From contig NZ_CP049783.1 of NCBI RefSeq assembly GCF_015710975.1, forward strand, positions 1,367,501-1,431,500: a DNA stretch of 64,000 nucleotides, in the 5' to 3' direction. Position 1 is the first letter of the stretch, and every line of letters starts with the position of its first letter. Below, in pieces: positions 36,975 to 46,167 of the stretch. Under the pieces are notes generated by a model. The model worked only from the letters and a program-made list of their open reading frames with translations. It was not told the DNA's origin and ran no database searches. The stretch comes from Paenibacillus polymyxa (GTDB lineage Bacteria; Bacillota; Bacilli; Paenibacillales; Paenibacillaceae). The translations under genes and the position numbers were made by a program.

Positions 36975-37020
36975 TCATTTTGTTAAATCGCTAAATAAGA
37001 CTGGACTAGAGAAGTGAACG

Positions 37021-37060
37021 AAGCGCCACTACGCGCTTTGTGTGTAAAAATGCCACACAA
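37021..37060 (+). other. Two consecutive small hairpins downstream of thiY
   Basis: AAGCGC/GCGCTT (37021-37038) and TTGTGTG/CACACAA (37038-37060) can form adjacent hairpins. Neither is followed by a clear T run, so processing or mRNA protection is more likely than termination. Confidence 0.45.
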
Positions 37061-37082
37061 CCTATCAAAAAACTAAAGTGCT

Positions 37083-37278
37083 TTTAAGGCGGTTGGTAGC
37101 GGAGCGGTTCATTTGAATCTGGAAAAGCGAAGCGTTCGCCTGAAGCTTTCTTTAGGAAAGCTAGCTTCGGAAGCATACGCTCAGGGGGATTCTTACCTTT
37201 AAAATTTAATTCAAAGAATCCCATGGCAACAGCGATCGTAAGATCAAATGAAACGCGAAGCGGTCTCCCCGCCTTAAA
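37083..37278 (+). other. 196-nt highly structured element between thiY and the thiamine-binding gene
   Basis: The ends TTTAAGGCGG (37083-37092) and CCGCCTTAAA (37269-37278) are perfect 10-bp complements. Inside, TTCATTTGA+TCT (37108-37120) pairs with AGATCAAATGAA (37241-37252). Three local hairpins follow: GCGAA/TTCGC (37127-37139), AGCTTTC/GAAAGCT (37144-37162, loop TTTAG) and GGGATTCTT/AAGAATCCC (37186-37222). CCTGA/TCAGG (37139-37185) gives a further alternative pairing. There is no open frame. It could be a structured RNA, a regulatory element or a dispersed palindromic repeat; the sequence alone does not decide. Confidence 0.72.
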
Positions 37279-37328
37279 CCAATTTATTTTCCTAATAACT
37301 TAAACAATAAAGGACAGGTGAAATTCAC

Positions 37329-37622
37329 ATGGCTAATACACTGCTCAGCATTCAAGTAATCCCTAAAACACCTAATAACGAAGACTCTTACCCCTATGTA
37401 GACAAGGCGATTGAGGTCATCCAGCGTTCCGGTGTCAAACATCAGGTGAATCCATTGGATACGACCATGGAGGGCGAGCTCGACGAGTTGCTGAAAGTGG
37501 TTAAAGAAATGCACGAGGCTTTGACGGAAGCTGGAAGTCCCAGCGTCATTTCACAGATCAAAATTGCACATAACCCACAGGGCATCAGCATGAACAAGCT
37601 GACCGAGAAGTATCGCCCATGA
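37329..37622 (+). CDS. MTH1187/YkoF-type thiamine-binding protein
   Basis: A small cytoplasmic protein of 97 residues with a ferredoxin-like fold (MTH1187 family, formerly DUF77). Typical features are LLSIQVIPKT at the start, the middle NPLDTTMEGELDELLKVV and the end KIAHNPQGISMNKLTEKY. Members bind thiamine or its pyrimidine part. The gene lies inside the TPP-controlled operon and its stop overlaps the permease start by four bases (ATGA). Confidence 0.9.
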   Translation: MANTLLSIQVIPKTPNNEDSYPYVDKAIEVIQRSGVKHQVNPLDTTMEGELDELLKVVKEMHEALTEAGSPSVISQIKIAHNPQGISMNKLTEKYRP

Positions 37623-38395
37623 ATCCGAAAGGCAAGAACGCATCCTGGTGGAAAAGCGTATGGCCGCCCCTTGTGGCGGTCCTCTTCTTTTTAGCGGCTT
37701 GGCAGGGAGCGGTTTCCTATTTACATATTGAATCCTGGCTGCTGCCAGCTCCATCCCTAATCGTAAAAGAGGGTATGGCGCAGTCGGCGTTGCTTGGTGC
37801 CCATACATGGGCTACGATTCGCCTGACGCTTGCGGGATTTGCTATAGGGACAGCAACAGGACTGCTGATCGCCATCATTCTCCATACGATTCCTTTTCTC
37901 AAATCTGCTCTGTACCCGCTCCTGATCCTTAGCCAAAACATTCCGATTATCGCCCTCGGTCCGTTGCTCATGGTATGGTTCGGTTTTGGCGTGCTGCCCA
38001 AGCTTATGGTCATTACATTAGTATGCTTTTTTCCCGTGGCTGTAGCAGCCATGGACGGGCTGACACGGACAGACCGTATGATGATGAACTACATGCGGAT
38101 GTCGGGTGCAAGCCGCCGGGCTATTTTTCTAAAACTAGAGCTGCCACACTCCCTGCCACAAGTCTTCTCTGGCATTAAAATCGCTGCTACCTACAGTGTG
38201 ATGGGCGCAATTATTGCCGAATGGATTGGGGCCAGTGAAGGAATTGGATATTATATGTTGCTGCAAAAATCTGCCTATCGTACGGATCTCATTTTTGCCG
38301 CTATCGGGATTATTGTTACACTCAGCTTACTGATGTTTGTCGTTATTCTACTACTGGAGAAATGGTTGGTGCGCTGGAAACCCGATCAAGAATAG
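37619..38395 (+). CDS. thiX: Thiamine-precursor ABC transporter permease
   Basis: 258 residues with about six membrane helices, of the SsuC/TauC/ThiX permease type. The coupling-loop region is NYMRMSGASRRAIFLKLELPHSLPQVFSGIK (about 156-186). The start overlaps the preceding gene (ATGA). It should form the channel for the substrate delivered by ThiY. Confidence 0.9.
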   Translation: MNPKGKNASWWKSVWPPLVAVLFFLAAWQGAVSYLHIESWLLPAPSLIVKEGMAQSALLGAHTWATIRLTLAGFAIGTATGLLIAIILHTIPFLKSALYPLLILSQNIPIIALGPLLMVWFGFGVLPKLMVITLVCFFPVAVAAMDGLTRTDRMMMNYMRMSGASRRAIFLKLELPHSLPQVFSGIKIAATYSVMGAIIAEWIGASEGIGYYMLLQKSAYRTDLIFAAIGIIVTLSLLMFVVILLLEKWLVRWKPDQE

Positions 38396-38441
38396 CCTCC
38401 ACATATTTGCATTAAAGCATTAATGAAAGGACGTGGCACAT

Positions 38442-39392
38442 ATGAGTCTGCATCCGACGGACTTGACATCACCACACATGGCTCATGAGCAGCAACAAGC
38501 CGGGGAACCGCAGGTAATCACGCCTGCCCCTCCTGCTTTGGAATTGGACGGGATCAGCCTCGCCTTCCAGAAAAAACGAAGCACACTGCCTGTACTGCAG
38601 AATGTGTCCCTCACCGTCAAGCCGGGAGAATTTGTCTCCCTCGTCGGTCCGTCAGGCAGTGGCAAAAGCACGCTGTTTCACATCATCGGCGGGCTGCTCA
38701 AGCCGCAGCAGGGACGTATTCATATGCATGGACAGGACGTGACTAGTGAACGCGGTCATATTAGCTATATGCCGCAGCAGCCCGCCCTTTTCCCGTGGCG
38801 CACCACGCTGGACAACATACTACTCGGGCAGGAAAATGCACCGCGAAAGGATGCAGTAGCAGAGTCCCGATACGTCAGCGAACGTGAACGACGCAAAGAA
38901 GCCTTGCAATGGCTTGAGCAGGTTGGGCTGGGCAAGTTCGCGAAGGCGTATCCGCATACGTTATCTGGTGGCATGCAGCAACGTGCGGCCTTTCTTCGTG
39001 CCCTGCTTAGCCCACAGGAATTAATGCTGCTGGATGAGCCGTTCAGCGCACTCGATGCGCTGACACGTGCAGACATGCAGCAATGGTTATTGCGGATGTG
39101 GGAGAAGAACCGCCGCTCTGTGCTGTTCATTACCCACAGCATTGAAGAAGCGCTGTTGCTCTCCGACCGCATCTATGTGCTGTCAGCGCGACCTGCTTCA
39201 GTGATGCATGTCGTAGACGTTCCTTTTCCTCGCCCGCGTAGGGAAGAAATCACCCTCGATCCACGCTTTATGGAATGGAAGCGGACAATGACTGGCTGGA
39301 TGCGTGAGGAAAAATACAAACTGGATGGCGATATGGACACCGCTGAAAGTGCTCGTAAAAACACCCTGAACGATGGGGCAAATTTCTTATGA
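38442..39392 (+). CDS. thiZ: Thiamine-precursor ABC transporter ATPase
   Basis: 316 residues. Walker A is GPSGSGKST, the signature LSGGMQQRAAFLRALL, Walker B LMLLDEPFSALD and the switch His THSIEEA. About 40 residues precede the usual start of the ATPase fold. I choose ATG 38442 after AAAGGA; GTG 38433 is too close to that site. The stop overlaps the next start (ATGA). Confidence 0.9.
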   Translation: MSLHPTDLTSPHMAHEQQQAGEPQVITPAPPALELDGISLAFQKKRSTLPVLQNVSLTVKPGEFVSLVGPSGSGKSTLFHIIGGLLKPQQGRIHMHGQDVTSERGHISYMPQQPALFPWRTTLDNILLGQENAPRKDAVAESRYVSERERRKEALQWLEQVGLGKFAKAYPHTLSGGMQQRAAFLRALLSPQELMLLDEPFSALDALTRADMQQWLLRMWEKNRRSVLFITHSIEEALLLSDRIYVLSARPASVMHVVDVPFPRPRREEITLDPRFMEWKRTMTGWMREEKYKLDGDMDTAESARKNTLNDGANFL

Positions 39393-40234
39393 ATGATTGG
39401 AACCTGCACTCTGCATTCAGATTGAACGCAGCAGCAACTGCTCCCTTAATCGACGCGCACATTCATGTAGACAGCTACCCGCCTGAGCAACAAGAGCTAT
39501 TGCTCGCTTCGCTTGCCGACAACCATGTAGAAGCCATTATAGCCGTGTCCATGCATCTCGCCTCCAATCAAGCCAACCTGCGCCTGGCTGAGCGTTGGCC
39601 CGGGCTAGTACGTCCAGCCTTCGGCTTTCATCCAGAACAGGCTCTGCCACCACAAGCCGAGCTTGACTTGTTGTTTGATTGGATGGACGAACATGTACAA
39701 CAAATGATTGCGGTAGGTGAAGTCGGCCTGCCCTATTACAATCGGCTGGAAGCCTCACGCAGCGGAGATGCTTTTGACCTCGCTCCCTATATAGCACTAC
39801 TGGAGCGATTTATCCAGTTTGCAAGCAAGCATAGCAAGCCCATCGTGCTGCACGCCGTTTATGAAGATGCAGACATGGCCTGCGACCTATTGGAACGTCA
39901 CGGCGTTACGCAAGCGCATTTTCACTGGTTCAAGGGCTCTGCCGCCACGACCAAACGTATGGCCCGTAATGGCTATTATGTGTCCTTCACACCGGATCTC
40001 CTGTACGAAGAAGAAATCCGCAGTTTGGCAAGACAGTATCCGTCTAATCAGGTCATGGCAGAGACAGACGGCCCATGGCCATTCGAGGGCCCTTTTACCG
40101 GACAGCAGACACATCCACGGATGACTGCCGAGGTCATTCGCGAGTATAGCAAGCTGACCGGTCAAGATGAAGCTACTGTCCGTCAATTGTTTTATGATAA
40201 TACGAGCCGCTTCTACTCCCTGTCCAATTCATAA
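39389..40234 (+). CDS. TatD-family metal-dependent hydrolase in the thiamine operon
   Basis: 281 residues of the amidohydrolase-fold TatD family: DAHIHVD (metal His pair) near residue 24, GFHPE, GEVGLPYY (metal Glu), IVLHAV, HWFKG and AETDGPWP (metal Asp). It is translationally coupled to thiZ (ATGA) and is the last gene of the operon before a terminator. In B. halodurans the imported formylaminopyrimidine is deformylated by YlmB, which is absent here. A role in processing a thiamine pyrimidine precursor is therefore attractive, but this is inference from position; TatD proteins are also nucleases or have broad activity. Confidence 0.83.
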   Translation: MNDWNLHSAFRLNAAATAPLIDAHIHVDSYPPEQQELLLASLADNHVEAIIAVSMHLASNQANLRLAERWPGLVRPAFGFHPEQALPPQAELDLLFDWMDEHVQQMIAVGEVGLPYYNRLEASRSGDAFDLAPYIALLERFIQFASKHSKPIVLHAVYEDADMACDLLERHGVTQAHFHWFKGSAATTKRMARNGYYVSFTPDLLYEEEIRSLARQYPSNQVMAETDGPWPFEGPFTGQQTHPRMTAEVIREYSKLTGQDEATVRQLFYDNTSRFYSLSNS

Positions 40235-40288
40235 AGGCATATCAGCTAGTTACTAAAAGGCTCACAACCATAACTTGTAGTCAAAGCA

Positions 40289-40341
40289 AAGAACCTCCTT
40301 ATATACGCGAAACTTTATCATGCGTAATTAAGGAGGTTCTT
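40289..40341. terminator. Terminator of the thi operon
   Basis: AAGAACCTCCTTA pairs with TAAGGAGGTTCTT, and inside it TACGC pairs with GCGTA. The downstream flank TGTAATTTT is moderately T-rich. It also faces the convergent nitroreductase gene. Confidence 0.8.
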
Positions 40342-40410
40342 GTAATTTTACATACACGTGTTGCTCAAATGCAGCTCATCCATTGCAACGTTTTTTGACG
40401 TTGCTCCACT

Positions 40411-41154
40411 TTATTGCTTCAAGAAACCCTTCTGTTCCAAAAATGGCTTCAACTGCAAACGCGCTGGCTCGGTCAATCTCGTCGCCATTTGCTCAGACCA
40501 AGGTGTAGAGCGTTGACCGCCCGTACGTTCCTTCAGATATTCAGCTGATGTATGGTCGTATACCTCTACAGCTTTCATCGTCTGATTTTTATCGTAACCA
40601 TTCATATGCAAAACACCGGACAGTGGAAGTCGTGGACGCAAGCCCGTTTCCTGATCCGGTACACCAATGCACATACCGAACACTGGATATACCAGCTCTG
40701 GTAACCCTAACAACTCGGATACCTCTGCTATTTTAGTACGAATGCCCCCGATGTAAACGATGCCCAAGCCGAGTGATTCAGCGGCCACCGCTGCATTTTG
40801 TGCAGCTAACGCGGCATCAATGGTTGCAACCGTATAATTTTCGACGGACCCTTCGTAGGAAGGCTGGCCTGGCTGATGATGAATCGTCACCTGCTTCAAA
40901 CGATACAGGTCTGCGCACCACACCAGAAATGTAGGGCATTGCTCAACATAAGCCTGCCCTCCTGCCAACTCGGCCAGTTTTGTTTTTAAGGAAGGCTCGG
41001 TAACGGCAATAACGGTATATGCCTGCACATTGCTGGACGAGGATGCCATTTGGCCAGCTGCCACAATAGCTGCGAGCTGCTCGTCGGTAATGGGGTCTGA
41101 CTTGAATTTTCGCACAGACCGGTGGTTCATCAACAAGGAAATCGTATCATTCAT
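40411..41154 (-). CDS. NfsA/FRP-type NADPH nitroreductase
   Basis: A flavin-dependent oxidoreductase of 247 residues. N-terminal MNDTISLLMNHRSVRKFK is the FMN-binding start of the family; SSSSNVQAYTVI, YVEQCPTFLVWCADL and LGIVYIGGIR follow, and the C-terminal region carries RPRLPLSGVLH. It reduces quinones, nitro compounds or flavins with NADPH. I choose ATG 41154, preceded by AGGAGTG; the upstream extension to 41319 is not conserved. It is a single gene. Confidence 0.9.
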   Translation of the reverse strand: MNDTISLLMNHRSVRKFKSDPITDEQLAAIVAAGQMASSSSNVQAYTVIAVTEPSLKTKLAELAGGQAYVEQCPTFLVWCADLYRLKQVTIHHQPGQPSYEGSVENYTVATIDAALAAQNAAVAAESLGLGIVYIGGIRTKIAEVSELLGLPELVYPVFGMCIGVPDQETGLRPRLPLSGVLHMNGYDKNQTMKAVEVYDHTSAEYLKERTGGQRSTPWSEQMATRLTEPARLQLKPFLEQKGFLKQ

Positions 41155-41338
41155 GACGGCTTCACTCCTAATCCATAATATAAGCTCTTTATCTGCTTCA
41201 AGCTGTGAGTACACGAAAAGGTTCTTGCATACTTGCATGGCACTCCTACAAATATTATGAAACTTTCGCCAATGATAAGCAACCTGACGCGATGAAAGAT
41301 GGCACCATGGATTACACAAATGAAAAACTTAGCAAAAA

Positions 41339-41376
41339 AGCAAGTACGCACAAAGCTAAAATTGTGTGTACTTGCT
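41339..41376 (-). terminator. Terminator of the copper operon
   Basis: AGCAAGTACGCACAA pairs with TTGTGTGTACTTGCT with one mismatch. On the minus strand it is followed by six T residues. Confidence 0.85.
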
Positions 41377-41441
41377 CTAATTACAAAATGATCTCGCTAC
41401 AAATATCCAGCAGTATGCGTCTGCCTAATACATCAAAACAT

Positions 41442-43898
41442 TTACAGCTTCACGCGCTGGAGACGCAGCGCATTCAGCACGACCGAAACAGAGCTGAATG
41501 CCATGGCCGCTCCCGCCAACCATGGAGCAAGAAAGCCTAAAGCAGCAATCGGAATGCCGATCACGTTATAACCGAGCGCCCAGAACAGATTTTGCCGTAT
41601 GTTTGTCATGGTCCGCCGGCTCATTTCGATCGCGTCCGGAATGCTATTTAGGTTACCACGCATGAGCGTAATATCGGCAGCCTCCATGGCCACATCCGTA
41701 CCCGTACCCATTGCCATCCCTATATGAGCTGTAGCCAGCGCCGGCGCATCGTTAATACCGTCCCCGACCATGGCTACGATCTTGCCCTGTTCCTGAAGTC
41801 GTTTTACCTCTTCGGCCTTTCCTTCAGGCAACACTTCCGCCAGCACCCGTTCAATTCCCGCCTGGGCGGCAACGGCCCGCGCCGTCCTTTCATTGTCACC
41901 CGTAATCATGATGACTTCAATGTTCATCGCCCGCAGACGGGCAACAGCTTCTCGTGACGTTTCTTTAATTGTATCCGCGACGGCCACTAATCCGGCATAG
42001 GAACCGTCCACAGCGACAAGCATCGCCGTTTTCCCTGCGCCTTCCAGTTCATTCATTTGCTGCTCGGTTGAGTCATCAATCGCGATGCCTTCCCTGCTCA
42101 TTAACCGGCGTGTGCCCACCAATACCTGCTTGCCTTCCACAGAGGCCTTCACACCATAACCCGGAATATTTTCAAAATCCGTCGGGCTCACTAGCTCAAT
42201 ACCTCGATCAGCAATCCCTTTTACAATAGCTTCTGCCAGCGGATGCTCCGAGCTTTTTTCTGCCGCACCGAGCAATCGCAGCAAATCCGTTTCAGCCAGG
42301 CTGCTTGCGCCAACCATAACATCCGTTAGCTCTGGCTTGCCGTTCGTAACCGTACCTGTCTTATCCAAAATCACTGCGTTGACGGAACGGGTCATTTCCA
42401 AATGCTCGCCGCCCTTGAACAAAATACCGTACTCAGCGGCACGTCCCGATCCTGCCATAATGGACGTTGGGGTAGCCAATCCGAGCGCACAAGGACAAGC
42501 AATGACGAGAACTGCAATCATTTTCTCCAATGATCCTGCAAAATCAGACGGTGTCACAAGGAAAAACCAGACGAGAAACGTCATCACGGCAATAGCAACT
42601 ACGATGGGAACAAAGATACCCGAGATTTGATCCGCAATCCGCTGAATCGGGGCCTTGGAGTTTTGCGCATCTTCCACGACCTTAATAATACGGGCCAACG
42701 CCGTATCACCACCCACACGCTCAGCCTGGATACGAAGTACTCCGTTTTTATTGAGCGTGGCTCCTGTGACCGGGGAACCCTCTCCTTTTTCAACCGGAAG
42801 ACTCTCGCCACTTAACATGGATTCATCCACTGCCGAACGCCCATCCACGACTACACCATCGACGGGAATTTTCTCCCCTGGACGCACAATAAAGATATCC
42901 TTCACACGCACTTGTTCAATCGGTATATCTAGCTCTTGTCCATCACGTACCACACGTGCCGTTGTCGCCTGTAGGTTCATCAAGCTCTTGATCGCCTCAG
43001 ACGAACGTCCTTTGGCTACCGCTTCGAACCATTTACCGACCAGAATAAGCGTAATGAGTACCGCGCTTGTCTCGTAATACAGCTCTGGCATGGTCATGAC
43101 AGGCATTCCCGCCATTCCCTCCATGACATCAGACGGACGCAGGGTAAGGTACAAGCTGTAAAAATAAGCCGCAGACGTACCCAGTGCAACTAACACATCC
43201 ATATTCGAACTGCCGTTGCGAAGCGCTTTATACGCGCCCACATAAAACTGCCATCCAATGATGAACTGAATGGGTGTTGTCAGTACAAGTTGAAACCATG
43301 GATTCAAGAACAGTTCCGGTACATAAATCCATGAGGTAAAGGAAAAATGAGCCACCATCGCCCACAATAACGGAAGCGACAGCACTGCCGATATTATCCA
43401 CTTCCATTTTTTACGTTGGATATCCTTACTGCGAACATCCGCAATATTGTCCTCAGCACTCTGTGGGATCGCTCCGTAGCCCAGCTGTTCAATCTTGCTT
43501 ACCAGATCACTAACCGTAGTACTCCCAGCAGAATATTCCACATGAGCTGTTTCCATCGCCAAATTAACCGTAGCACCTGTTACGCCTGGTATTCGGTTTA
43601 ATCCTTTTTCAATTCGAGCTGCACAGGCTGCGCAAGTCATGCCCGTCACATTCAAATTGGCTTCTTCACTCACAGTTCCAAAACCAAGAGAAGCAATTTT
43701 ATCGCGGAATTCAGGGATTTCCACCTGCTTGGGGTCATAGGATATAGACGCCTGCTCCAATGCCAAATTCACATTAGCCTGCGCCACTCCGTCTATTCGG
43801 TTTAAACCTTTTTCAATACGGCTTGCGCAGGCTGCGCAGGACATCCCCGTAATATGAAGCGTTGTATGCTTATCACCGTCGGTCGCGCGGTTTTCCAT
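41442..43898 (-). CDS. copA: Copper-exporting P1B-type ATPase
   Basis: 818 residues, inner membrane. Two N-terminal HMA domains carry CAAC copper sites (Cys21/Cys24, and a second set about 70 residues later). Eight membrane helices follow, with the transport site CPC in [12 protein letters not shown], the phosphorylation motif DKTGT, HP in SSEHPLAEA and [12 protein letters not shown]. It exports Cu(I). I choose ATG 43898 after AGAAGGAGG; the reading from 43994 runs through the operator at 43916-43932. It receives Cu(I) from CopZ and is controlled by CsoR. Confidence 0.95.
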   Translation of the reverse strand: MENRATDGDKHTTLHITGMSCAACASRIEKGLNRIDGVAQANVNLALEQASISYDPKQVEIPEFRDKIASLGFGTVSEEANLNVTGMTCAACAARIEKGLNRIPGVTGATVNLAMETAHVEYSAGSTTVSDLVSKIEQLGYGAIPQSAEDNIADVRSKDIQRKKWKWIISAVLSLPLLWAMVAHFSFTSWIYVPELFLNPWFQLVLTTPIQFIIGWQFYVGAYKALRNGSSNMDVLVALGTSAAYFYSLYLTLRPSDVMEGMAGMPVMTMPELYYETSAVLITLILVGKWFEAVAKGRSSEAIKSLMNLQATTARVVRDGQELDIPIEQVRVKDIFIVRPGEKIPVDGVVVDGRSAVDESMLSGESLPVEKGEGSPVTGATLNKNGVLRIQAERVGGDTALARIIKVVEDAQNSKAPIQRIADQISGIFVPIVVAIAVMTFLVWFFLVTPSDFAGSLEKMIAVLVIACPCALGLATPTSIMAGSGRAAEYGILFKGGEHLEMTRSVNAVILDKTGTVTNGKPELTDVMVGASSLAETDLLRLLGAAEKSSEHPLAEAIVKGIADRGIELVSPTDFENIPGYGVKASVEGKQVLVGTRRLMSREGIAIDDSTEQQMNELEGAGKTAMLVAVDGSYAGLVAVADTIKETSREAVARLRAMNIEVIMITGDNERTARAVAAQAGIERVLAEVLPEGKAEEVKRLQEQGKIVAMVGDGINDAPALATAHIGMAMGTGTDVAMEAADITLMRGNLNSIPDAIEMSRRTMTNIRQNLFWALGYNVIGIPIAALGFLAPWLAGAAMAFSSVSVVLNALRLQRVKL

Positions 43899-43915
43899 GG
43901 TAGTCCTCCTTCTAC

Positions 43916-43932
43916 ATACCCCAGTGGGGTAT
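43916..43932 (-). promoter_or_regulatory. CsoR operator upstream of copA
   Basis: ATACCCCAGTGGGGTAT is a perfect 7-3-7 inverted repeat, matching the GC-rich CsoR site, 18 bases before the copA start. The same arms occur upstream of csoR. Confidence 0.88.
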
Positions 43933-44015
43933 ATTGTGTTCAAAAAGAAAAAGCTCCTAACATGGAAGCTTCTTCTTCGAACAAATCTGTTCACGAATCA
44001 TACAGCACCTTAATC

Positions 44016-44216
44016 TTAAACAACATCATAGCCTTGGTCTGCAATGGCTGTTTTCAGAGCTTCAACACTCAGCTTGGATTCGTCATATTCTACACTTACC
44101 TGTTTCGTTTCGAGGCTGACCTTGCCGGTAGCGCCTACTTTCTCCAAAGCTCCTTCTACGGCTTTCACGCAATGATTACAGCTCATGCCTTCTACGTTCA
44201 ATGTAACTTGTGCCAT
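44016..44216 (-). CDS. copZ: Copper chaperone CopZ
   Basis: A cytosolic HMA-fold protein of 66 residues. The Cu(I) site is GMSCNHC (Cys13, Cys16), and the helix-strand pattern ends with DQGYDVV. It shuttles Cu(I) to CopA. It lies between csoR and copA on the same strand, 55 bases after csoR. GAGGAAAC precedes the ATG. Confidence 0.96.
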   Translation of the reverse strand: MAQVTLNVEGMSCNHCVKAVEGALEKVGATGKVSLETKQVSVEYDESKLSVEALKTAIADQGYDVV

Positions 44217-44271
44217 TTTCGTTTCCTCCTCAAGGGTACGTCCATACCCATAATGTGTATATCTGCTACTT

Positions 44272-44622
44272 TTAACGGATTAGCTTCTTAACCGTAATTA
44301 GTAGCTCATCAATCACTTCTTGCTCTCCTGCCTGCATGCGCTCAATGACACAGCTTTTCATATGCCCTTCCAGCAGTAGCTTGCCGACACCATTCAGTGC
44401 CGACTGAACAGCCGCAATCTGGTTCAACACATCGTCACAGTAAGTGTCCTTCTCAATCAAGCCCTTAATCCCGCGTACCTGCCCTTCAATACGGTTTAAC
44501 CGAGATACAAGGCTGTTCTTGAATTCCGCCGAATGATGACTTTTTCTAACTGTCTTCTCCCCATCTGTTCCACAATGAGTCCCGTGGACTTCAGTGTGGG
44601 AAACAGGTTGCTCCTCAGCCAT
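44272..44622 (-). CDS. csoR: Copper-sensing repressor CsoR
   Basis: An all-helical repressor of 116 residues. The Cu(I) ligands Cys62, His87 and Cys91 match the C-H-C set of CsoR, as opposed to the patterns of RcnR or FrmR. The conserved LVSRLNRIEGQVRGI region binds DNA. The first 30 residues are His-rich (HTEVHGTHCGTD) and longer than in B. subtilis CsoR (101 aa). Copper binding should release it from the two operators at 43916-43932 and 44681-44697. Confidence 0.95.
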   Translation of the reverse strand: MAEEQPVSHTEVHGTHCGTDGEKTVRKSHHSAEFKNSLVSRLNRIEGQVRGIKGLIEKDTYCDDVLNQIAAVQSALNGVGKLLLEGHMKSCVIERMQAGEQEVIDELLITVKKLIR

Positions 44623-44672
44623 ACATCAGCCTCCTGTGTGGTGTAATGCACTCATGCATTTAATATAACCCC

Positions 44673-44702
44673 ATCATAATATACCCCCACGGGGTATGTC
44701 AA
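44673..44702 (-). promoter_or_regulatory. csoR promoter with CsoR operator in the spacer
   Basis: On the minus strand TTGACA (44702-44697) and TATGAT (44678-44673) are 18 bases apart. The inverted repeat ATACCCC/GGGGTAT (44681-44697) fills the spacer, so CsoR binding would directly block the promoter of csoR-copZ-copA. Confidence 0.88.
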
Positions 44703-44735
44703 CATTCCTAAAAAATGTCACCATTTTGCCTTGTT

Positions 44736-45965
44736 TCACACTTTTGAGCGTGCTTCCTTGGCAAGTACAACAAAGCTTAACAGCGCACCCAGCTCAGCTA
44801 TAGCAATAACAACCGCCATCGGTACGGGGGTTGTTCCACTACCCAAGCCTACCAACGGTGAAGCGATGGAGCCCAGCAATAGAGGCAGCAAGCCAAGCAT
44901 GGCGGACGCACTGCCTGCGGAACGCTGCTGACTCTGCATGGCCAGTGAAGTCGTCGTTGTACTCACAATACCTACGCAGGATACGACAAAAAACATCGGA
45001 ATTAATACAGCTAACAATTGGCCTCCGGTAAAAGCTACGGTAAGCAAGCTGATCCCGGCTACAGCCGCAATTATCAGACCTGACAAGAGCAATTGTCGTT
45101 CGCTAAATCGACCCACGAGTCTACCCGTCAACTGGGAAAACAGTACAATCCCCAAACCATTCACTGCAAAAATGATGCTATACGTCTGGGGAGAAACCCC
45201 GAAAATATCCTGAAGCACGAAAGGCGAGCCAGCGATGTACGCAAACATCGCCCCTGTAATCAGTGCCTGCGAGAGGGCATAACCCATAAAGCGCCGATCT
45301 GCAAATAGATGACCGAGTGTTCCCAGCGTCTGCTTCAAGCCACCGGATGACCGACGGTTCGTTGGCAACGTTTCTGGAAGACCCAATACAACGGCAATTA
45401 GCATGGCCACACCAACTACACACAGCACCATGAAAACACCGCGCCAGGAAACAAAATTCAAAATGACACCGCCCAGCACAGGTGCAGCAATGGGAGCCAC
45501 ACCATTCACCAGCATGAGCAGTGAGAAAAAGCGTGTCAATTCTTTGCCCGAGTACAGATCACGGGCCACTGCTCTGGAAATCACGATCCCCGCCGATCCC
45601 GTAAGCCCTTGAATAAAGCGAAGCGCAATGAGCACAGCGATATTTGGAGCAAACACACATAACAGCGATGCCGCGGCGTACAGAATAAGCGAAATCACCA
45701 GCGGTCCTCTGCGACCCCTCACATCGCTAAGCGGACCAGCAACGATCTGACCAACGGCCAGTCCCAACAGACAGGCTGTCAGACTAAGCTGCGCTAGCGA
45801 AGTAGTCGTATGCAAATTGTCGGCTAATGTAGGCAGTGACGGCAAATACATATCTATGGACAATGGTCCGAAGGCACTTAATGCACCCAGAACAAAGGCA
45901 ATCCATAATATTCGTGATTTGGTCATATCTGCGGCAACCATTACCGTATTGGATAACCGATTCAT
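44736..45965 (-). CDS. Bcr/CflA-family drug exporter (MFS)
   Basis: 409 residues, 12 membrane helices. The Bcr/CflA subfamily is marked by ALSAFGPLSIDMYLPSLPTLA (helix 1), the motif A loop GPLSDVRGRRGPL and the helix 4-5 region RFIQGLTGSAGIVISRAVARDL. It should export drugs such as bicyclomycin, or sulfonamides, by proton antiport. I choose ATG 45965 (10 bases after AAAAGGATG); GTG 45986 is within that site. It is a single gene downstream of the divergent 46-kb region. Confidence 0.9.
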   Translation of the reverse strand: MNRLSNTVMVAADMTKSRILWIAFVLGALSAFGPLSIDMYLPSLPTLADNLHTTTSLAQLSLTACLLGLAVGQIVAGPLSDVRGRRGPLVISLILYAAASLLCVFAPNIAVLIALRFIQGLTGSAGIVISRAVARDLYSGKELTRFFSLLMLVNGVAPIAAPVLGGVILNFVSWRGVFMVLCVVGVAMLIAVVLGLPETLPTNRRSSGGLKQTLGTLGHLFADRRFMGYALSQALITGAMFAYIAGSPFVLQDIFGVSPQTYSIIFAVNGLGIVLFSQLTGRLVGRFSERQLLLSGLIIAAVAGISLLTVAFTGGQLLAVLIPMFFVVSCVGIVSTTTTSLAMQSQQRSAGSASAMLGLLPLLLGSIASPLVGLGSGTTPVPMAVVIAIAELGALLSFVVLAKEARSKV

Positions 45966-46167
45966 GATAATAATCATCCTTTTCACTAAAATATAAATAA
46001 TGACTTCAATATATTATGATATCATTCATTTCATCTGGCTTCGAATAATTACACGCTAATCCGCGATTTTTTTTCAAAATTGCTATAAATCAGGCAGGAA
46101 TTTACCAATTTCAGGTCGAATTACACGGTAACCAAAACAAAAAAATTGTAGAATCTGGAGAATGATA

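Noticed and set aside
37083..37278. The structured element as a second TPP or other known riboswitch
   Set aside because: It lacks CTGAGA and ACCTGATCTGG of the THI element and does not match any riboswitch core that I know.
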